DNA from: Parazoarcus communis
GTDB taxonomy: Bacteria; Pseudomonadota; Gammaproteobacteria; Burkholderiales; Rhodocyclaceae
Assembly: GCF_003111665.1 (NCBI RefSeq)
Contig: NZ_CP022188.1
Coordinates: 2,046,001-2,110,000 of the forward strand
Direction: 5' to 3'
Length of the DNA: 64,000 nt
The translations under genes were made by a program, and so were the position numbers. The stretch's first letter is position 1. Each line of letters starts with the position of its first letter. Of the stretch, positions 59,702 through 64,000 are shown one piece after another. A model generated the notes under the pieces. That model had not been told where the DNA came from. It made no database searches and saw only the letters and a list, made by a program, of their open reading frames with translations.

Positions 59702-60085
59702 TTACTTCATGTGCATCACCCCCTCGCAGCCGCCCGAGATGGCACGCTGTATGAGGGTGGAAAGGTCTTTTTCCCGGTATGTCAGGACGCGCAGCAACAT
59801 GGGCAGATTCACGCCCGCGACGCCCTCGACCACGCCGGGTTTCAGGAGCTTGGTCGCGATATTGGACGGCGTTGCGCCGTAGATGTCGGTCAGTATCACC
59901 ACGCCACGACCGCTGTCCGCCCAGGACACCATCTGCCGCGCGGTCGGCAGCAGGTCGAGCGGGTCGTCCTGCGCGGACACGCCCAGCTGAATGATATTGG
60001 CAGGGCGCTTGTTGAGCACATGGCAGGCACACTGAATGAGCGATTCGCCCAGCGTGGCATGAGTGATGAGAAAGATACCGATCAT
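59702..60085 (-). CDS. PTS EIIA component, mannose/fructose family
   Basis: Cytoplasmic phospho-acceptor of 127 aa. The N-terminal MIGIFLITHATLGESLIQCA has the phosphorylated His near residue 9, followed by VVILTDIYGATPSNIATKLL and GVNLPMLLRVLTYREKDL, the EIIA-Man (PF03610) pattern. No EIIB, EIIC or EIID genes are adjacent. Such truncated PTS chains in betaproteobacteria are thought to regulate carbon storage or other processes rather than transport sugar. Confidence 0.93.
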   Translation of the reverse strand: MIGIFLITHATLGESLIQCACHVLNKRPANIIQLGVSAQDDPLDLLPTARQMVSWADSGRGVVILTDIYGATPSNIATKLLKPGVVEGVAGVNLPMLLRVLTYREKDLSTLIQRAISGGCEGVMHMK

Positions 60086-60108
60086 GTCGAAATCCGGTTG
60101 ACCGGCCC

Positions 60109-61041
60109 TTATTCTATCCGAGACGACGGCTTGTGGCCCTGCGACGCGTCTTCGAGAATTTCGTCCGCGGTGCCGAAGCCGGCGACCGAGATTCTCTGGC
60201 CTGCGTTCAGAACGTCCAGTGCCTCAAGAATGACAGGCAGTTTGGGGTTGCGGTTGAGATAGATGCCATACACGCCGCGGCTGATCGGCACCGTGTCCTT
60301 AACGACAAACAGGTTGCCGGCGTCGACCTCGGGCTGGATGACACGGCCGGGCAGGAAGGCTGCGCCTCCGATGGCTTTCAGGTAGGCCAGCGCCATGGCG
60401 GAGTTCGAAACGGTGGTCATTGGCGCCGGTGCTTCGGGAAAGCGCTCACGGTGCTCGACCTCGAAGGCCTGCCCCCAGTCGATCATCACGTAACCCTTGC
60501 CGAGGGCCTCGGTGGCGGTCTGCCCTGGACTTGTGGACACCAGAAAAAGATCAATTTGTGTCAGCCGGGTTTCGGTCATCAGTTCGATGCGCGGGGGTTC
60601 GAGCATGACCACAACGTCGAGCAAGCCGTCGAACAGCCGCGAGATCAGGATTTCGGGCGCACCCGTTTCAACCGTCAGTGCGATGTCGGGACGCGCCCGG
60701 CGCAGCGCATGCAGCCAGCCATCCTGCAGAAAGATGTCCCACAGGCGCAGGCTGCCGGCGATGGAAAGTTGCGGGGTTTCGACGCCATCCTTGCCGACGA
60801 TATGACGCGCACGACGCCACTCGGAGATGATCAGGTCGGCCGAATGCAGGAAGCGATGGCCTTCAGGCGTGATGCGCACGTCGCGACGTGTGCGATCGAA
60901 CAGACGTGCGCCAAGCAACGCCTCAAGCTGTTTGATACGTGCACTGACTGCGGCCTGGGTGACGTGCAGCGATTCCGCCGCCGCACCGAAGTGCCGCAGA
61001 CGATGAACTTCCACGAAGGTGCGGAGGAGGTCGATGTCCAT
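60109..61041 (-). CDS. LysR family transcriptional regulator
   Basis: Regulator of 310 aa. The N-terminal winged helix is LRTFVEVHRLRHFGAAAESLHVTQAAVSARIKQLEALLGARLFDR; the effector-binding domain (about 90-295) has LSIAGSLRLWDIFLQDGWLHALRRARPDIAL and AMALAYLKAIGGAAFLPGRVI. It resembles regulators of the HdfR type, but the inducer is unknown. It is divergent from the DUF4398 gene across a 113-bp AT-rich intergenic region with direct repeats, which suggests it controls that lipoprotein pair and itself. Confidence 0.9.
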   Translation of the reverse strand: MDIDLLRTFVEVHRLRHFGAAAESLHVTQAAVSARIKQLEALLGARLFDRTRRDVRITPEGHRFLHSADLIISEWRRARHIVGKDGVETPQLSIAGSLRLWDIFLQDGWLHALRRARPDIALTVETGAPEILISRLFDGLLDVVVMLEPPRIELMTETRLTQIDLFLVSTSPGQTATEALGKGYVMIDWGQAFEVEHRERFPEAPAPMTTVSNSAMALAYLKAIGGAAFLPGRVIQPEVDAGNLFVVKDTVPISRGVYGIYLNRNPKLPVILEALDVLNAGQRISVAGFGTADEILEDASQGHKPSSRIE

Positions 61042-61050
61042 TGATCAAAA

Positions 61051-61091
61051 TTATTTGTTGAAGTGACAAAAATATATCGTTTTATTTGTTG
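61051..61091. promoter_or_regulatory. Direct repeats TTATTTGTTG, 31 bp apart, in the LysR divergent promoter
   Basis: TTATTTGTTG occurs at 61051-61060 and 61082-61091, exactly 31 bp (about three helical turns) apart, in an AT-rich 113-bp region between the LysR gene and the DUF4398 gene. Such spacing suits a tetrameric LysR protein. The repeat is seen; binding is inferred. Confidence 0.45.
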
Positions 61092-61154
61092 GTTGTCGCC
61101 CTATACGATGATGGCTGAATTTGTTCTTCACCGTTCAACAGCGAAGGAGTTGCT

Positions 61155-61541
61155 ATGAGCTTGAGCGTTTCGAAGTACCGCCCGCTGACCGTGGCTGCCA
61201 GTGTTCTGGCCGTTCTCTTTGTGACCGGGTGTGCAAGCAAGATGGGACCGCCGGTTGCCGAGCTGTCCTCCGCACAATCATCGCTTTCGCAGGCCGAGTC
61301 TGCCGGTGCGCGCACGCATGCGCCGCTGGAGTTGCTGACTGCCCGCGAAAAACTCTCGCAGGCCGAAGCGGCCATGCGCAGCGAAGACTTTGAGCGTGCC
61401 AAGGTACTAGCAGAGCAGGCCGCTGTCGATGCGCGTCTGGCAGAGGCCAGAGCCCGCACGGTGCGCTCGCAGCGTGCAGTCACTGAAGTGCAGGAGAGCA
61501 TCGAGACCCTGCGTGGCGAACTGGATCGGAGGCCGAAATAA
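61155..61541 (+). CDS. DUF4398 lipoprotein
   Basis: Probable lipoprotein of 128 aa. The signal peptide ends in the lipobox LFVTGC-AS (Cys26). The mature part is a long, Ala/Glu-rich helical segment (SAQSSLSQAESAGARTHAPLELLTAREKLSQAEAAM, ARLAEARARTVRSQ) forming a likely coiled coil, which defines DUF4398. Function is unknown. Its stop and the start of the following OmpA-type gene share a base (TAATG), so they are coupled; the two proteins share the same DUF4398 pattern. Confidence 0.88.
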   Translation: MSLSVSKYRPLTVAASVLAVLFVTGCASKMGPPVAELSSAQSSLSQAESAGARTHAPLELLTAREKLSQAEAAMRSEDFERAKVLAEQAAVDARLAEARARTVRSQRAVTEVQESIETLRGELDRRPK

Positions 61542-62401
61542 TGAAAATTGAGCTGAACAAGACCAACAACAGTGCCCCGCGTCTGCCGACGGTGTTCTCA
61601 CGACGCAGTCTGAGTGTGATTGCAGGGCTCCTGCTCGTCGCTGGCTGTGCCGGCATGCCCAAGGAAAACGCCATGCTGACCGATGCACGCGAGGCGTATC
61701 GCAGCGCAAGCGCTGACCCGCGGGTTGTGCGCAGCGCAGCGGTCGAGCTCAAGAGTGCGGAGCAGTCGCTGCGCGAGGCCGAGAGCATCATGAGCCAGGG
61801 CGGAGAGCTCGACATGGTCGAGCACCAGGCCTATCTCGCCCGCCAGCGCGTCAATATTGCGCTCGAGAAAGGACTGCAGGCGAAGGCTGATGAAGAAGTC
61901 GCCGCCGCTCAGCGTGTCCGCAGCGATGCGGTGATTGGGGCCAGAACGGACGAAGCCGAGGCCGCACGGGTCCGTGCCCGCGAACTTGAGCAGCAGTTGG
62001 CGGAACTGAAGGCAAAGCCGACCGATCGCGGCATGGTGCTGACCCTGGGCGACGTGTTGTTCGATACCGGCAAGGCCGAGCTCAAGCCGGGTGCGATGCG
62101 CACCATCGATCAGCTTGCCGCCTTCATGAACAGGCATCCGGCACGCACGGTGCTGGTCGAGGGGCATACGGACAGCGTGGGTTCGGCGGCCTATAACCGC
62201 AAGCTTTCCGAGCAGCGTGCAGATTCAGTCCGTTACGCCTTGTTGAACCGTGGCATTGCAAGCACGCGGATTGTGGTTCGTGGCCTGGGTCTCGATTACC
62301 CGATTGCGAATAACGCCACTGCAGAAGGGCGTCAGACCAACCGCCGGGTTGAGGTCATCATCTCCGACGAGTCCGGTCGCATCTCGGAACGCGCTCGCTA
62401 A
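61541..62401 (+). CDS. DUF4398-OmpA peptidoglycan-associated lipoprotein
   Basis: Envelope protein of 286 aa. The lipobox VAGC-AG (about residue 36) follows a long N-terminal leader; residues 45-150 form a DUF4398 helical region; residues 165-280 are an OmpA/Pal-type peptidoglycan-binding domain: GDVLFDTGKAELKPGAMRTIDQLAAFM, VEGHTDSVGSAAYNRKLSEQRADSVRYAL and NRRVEVIIS. The OmpA Asp/Arg pair that binds diaminopimelate appears intact. It is likely a tether between outer membrane and wall, working with the smaller DUF4398 lipoprotein upstream. Confidence 0.93.
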   Translation: MKIELNKTNNSAPRLPTVFSRRSLSVIAGLLLVAGCAGMPKENAMLTDAREAYRSASADPRVVRSAAVELKSAEQSLREAESIMSQGGELDMVEHQAYLARQRVNIALEKGLQAKADEEVAAAQRVRSDAVIGARTDEAEAARVRARELEQQLAELKAKPTDRGMVLTLGDVLFDTGKAELKPGAMRTIDQLAAFMNRHPARTVLVEGHTDSVGSAAYNRKLSEQRADSVRYALLNRGIASTRIVVRGLGLDYPIANNATAEGRQTNRRVEVIISDESGRISERAR

Positions 62402-62420
62402 CACCACGAGCCTTTCCTTC

Positions 62421-62459
62421 AGCCCGACACATGCCTGATTAGGCTGTGTCGGGCTTTTC
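62421..62459 (+). terminator. Rho-independent terminator after the OmpA-type gene
   Basis: AGCCCGACACA (62421-62431) pairs with 62445-62455 and is followed by TTTTCT, 20 nt after the stop codon. Confidence 0.92.
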
Positions 62460-62567
62460 TGCGTTCAAGGGGCTAAGAGCGCCGCCCTTGCGCAATGCCG
62501 CATGCTTTGTCCCCGGTATCCGCCTATCATCGCGGATTGTTGTCTCTTTGCCGCGGAGTGTGTGCCG

Positions 62568-63602
62568 GTGGACCTTGTCCTCGTTATTACCGTGTGCGCC
62601 GTTGCGACCGTCCTGCTGTTCGACTACACGAATGGCTTTCATGATGCTGCAAACGTCGTCGCCACCGTCATTGCCTCGCGTGCGATGAGCCCGGCGCAGG
62701 CCGTATCGGTGGTCGCAGTCTTCGAGTTTCTCGGACCCCTGCTCGGGGGGACGGCAGTGGCCAACACGATTGGCGGTTTCGTTGATCTTGCGGGCGTGCC
62801 GGTCATGTTGTCTCTTGGGGTCTTGCTGGCCGGCTTGATCGGCGCCATTGGGTGGAACCTGCTGACCTGGTGGAAAGGCATCCCGTCTTCTTCGTCCCAT
62901 GCGCTGGTTGGCGGGCTTGTCGGTGCGGTTGTGAGCTCGGCGGGTGTCGATCACGTGGTGTGGGGGTTTTCGGCGCTGGCTGAGGGCCATCTTTCGGGGG
63001 TGACCAAGGTCTTGCTGGCGCTGGTCCTGTCTCCACTGCTTGGTTTTTTTGTTGGCTACCTGATACACCGTTTTCTGTCCTTGCTGTTCCGCGCGGCACG
63101 ACCGACCCTCAACCGCCATCTGCGGCTGTCCCAGTATGTGACCACCGCCGGACTGGCGTTTGCGCACGGGGCGAACGATGCGCAGAAGAGCATGGGCATT
63201 CTCACGCTGGTACTCTTGCTCGGCGGTTTCATTCCGAGCTTCGACGTGCCGCTCTGGGTCATGCTCGTGTGCGCCATCGCGATGACGGCAGGCGTGCTGA
63301 CGGGCGGCTGGCGCATCGTGCGCACGCTCGGGTTCGCGGTGTACAAGGTGCGACCGCTGCATGCGCTCGATTCGCAACTCACCTCGGCCGCGGTCATCCT
63401 CTCCGCCTCGCTTGTGGGGGCGCCGGTATCGACAAGCCATGTCGTGGCCAGTTCGATCATGGGGATCGGCGCGTCCGAACGTCCGCGCAGCGTGCGCTGG
63501 GGCAAGGCGGGCGAGATCGTCGCGACCTGGGTGATCACGATTCCGGCCTCGGCGGCAGCCGGTGCCATGGTGCTGCTGCTGCTGCGCCCCTTGCTTTATT
63601 GA
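62568..63602 (+). CDS. Inorganic phosphate transporter, PiT family
   Basis: Low-affinity phosphate/cation symporter of 344 aa in the inner membrane. The two inverted family repeats are clear: FDYTNGFHDAANVVATVIASRAM (about residue 19) and AGLAFAHGANDAQKSMGILTLV (about 200), plus GWNLLTWWKGIPSSSSHALVGGLVGA. Start GTG 62568 is taken because it lies 9 nt after GCGGAG and directly before the first helix; in-frame ATG 62502 would overlap no family region. The DUF47 partner gene follows by 9 nt, the usual pit operon. Confidence 0.92.
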   Translation: MDLVLVITVCAVATVLLFDYTNGFHDAANVVATVIASRAMSPAQAVSVVAVFEFLGPLLGGTAVANTIGGFVDLAGVPVMLSLGVLLAGLIGAIGWNLLTWWKGIPSSSSHALVGGLVGAVVSSAGVDHVVWGFSALAEGHLSGVTKVLLALVLSPLLGFFVGYLIHRFLSLLFRAARPTLNRHLRLSQYVTTAGLAFAHGANDAQKSMGILTLVLLLGGFIPSFDVPLWVMLVCAIAMTAGVLTGGWRIVRTLGFAVYKVRPLHALDSQLTSAAVILSASLVGAPVSTSHVVASSIMGIGASERPRSVRWGKAGEIVATWVITIPASAAAGAMVLLLLRPLLY

Positions 63603-63611
63603 GGTCAGGAC

Positions 63612-64000
63612 ATGACAGAACCGACACGCTCCATCGTTTTTCGGGTGCTCGACCGCATCTTTCCAAAGGCGCCGGACTTTCATCGGCTGCTCACCGAACA
63701 GGCGCTGCAGGTGGTACATACCGTCACCCTGCTGGTGCAGTTCATGGAGCAGGCGACCCCCGCGGTCGCCAAACAGATCAAGGCCGATGAGCATGCTGCC
63801 GACCGCCTCAAGATTCACAATCTGCATACCCTGAACGAAGCGTTCTCCACGCCGTTCGACCGGGAGGACATTTACCGCGCGATCATGGATCTCGACGAGG
63901 TGGTGAATTACTGCAAGAGCACCGTCAACGAGATGGACGTGCTCGGCGTCGGGCCTGACCCTTACACGATGGAGATGGCGCGGGCCTTGCAGCAGGGGGT
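63612..64000 (+). CDS. DUF47/PhoU-like Pit accessory protein (partial)
   Basis: N-terminal 129 residues of a PhoU-like helical protein cut by the right edge. It reads FRVLDRIFPKAPDFHRLLTEQALQVVHTVTLLVQFM, then IKADEHAADRLKIHNLHTLNEAFSTPFDREDIYRAIMDLDEVVNYCKSTVNEM, the DUF47 pattern with a conserved acidic helix that may bind metal. It starts 9 nt after the PiT gene. The pair is found across bacteria, where the DUF47 protein modulates phosphate transport. Confidence 0.93.
   Translation, partial: MTEPTRSIVFRVLDRIFPKAPDFHRLLTEQALQVVHTVTLLVQFMEQATPAVAKQIKADEHAADRLKIHNLHTLNEAFSTPFDREDIYRAIMDLDEVVNYCKSTVNEMDVLGVGPDPYTMEMARALQQG

Overview
The window is about 64 kb of GC-rich chromosome (roughly 65% G+C by eye, with AT-richer islands) from a Gram-negative betaproteobacterium. 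Gene families and layout fit the Rhodocyclales (Azoarcus/Thauera/Aromatoleum type). That placement is inference from protein character, intergenic repeat style and the rfaE/hldD-waaF-waaC-waaG-waaP core, not from a marker gene. Nearly all of it is ordinary, densely packed chromosome. One intact insertion sequence is present, and I see no prophage, CRISPR array or plasmid functions.

Region 1-9.7 kb holds transport and regulation: a TAXI-type TRAP transporter (cut by the left edge), a TrkH potassium channel next to an unusually short KdpD-like kinase and KdpE-like regulator, a TauE/SafE exporter, a LysE-type exporter, a tungstate-binding protein divergent from a ModE-like regulator, and an MBL hydrolase. 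Region 9.7-16.7 kb has mscL, a TRIC-type channel, a nitronate monooxygenase preceded by a perfect 18-bp palindrome, a 186-bp nested inverted repeat, a branched-chain amino-acid-type ABC importer without its ATPases, ubiX and a LON-domain protein. Region 16.9-24.9 kb has thioredoxin 2, mutY, a flavin reductase, a PDC-sensor diguanylate cyclase, hypF and a major porin.

Region 25-44.8 kb is the lipopolysaccharide block. On the plus strand msbA is followed by three coupled glycosyltransferase-like genes, an IS5-family element (29879-31212, CTAG duplication) and a further GT2 gene. On the minus strand a long, mostly overlapping series runs hldE-kinase, hldD, waaF, waaC, waaG, waaP, an InaA-type kinase, a two-domain kinase, a membrane sulfatase-fold transferase, a kinase-fold protein lacking the catalytic Asp, and an O-antigen ligase. 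Together these should build, phosphorylate and cap the LPS core.

Region 44.9-54.9 kb is for cobalamin. cobU-cobT-cobS-cobC run leftward. A cobalamin riboswitch precedes a rightward btuB-btuC-btuD-cobO-cobA-cobB series, so uptake, adenosylation and nucleotide-loop assembly are encoded side by side. Region 55-64 kb has an Old Yellow Enzyme with its ArsR regulator, a YbjN protein, tRNA-Gly(CCC), a permease-less PTS (EIIA-Man, HPr, EI), a LysR regulator divergent from two DUF4398 lipoproteins (one with an OmpA domain), and a Pit phosphate transporter with its DUF47 partner cut by the right edge.

The most unusual items are the multi-kinase LPS cassette with a tandem double kinase and a probable pseudokinase, the truncated KdpD/KdpE pair beside trkH with 11-bp direct repeats in the trkH promoter, and the nested inverted repeat near 12.2 kb. 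None of them proves a new system, but each can be tested.
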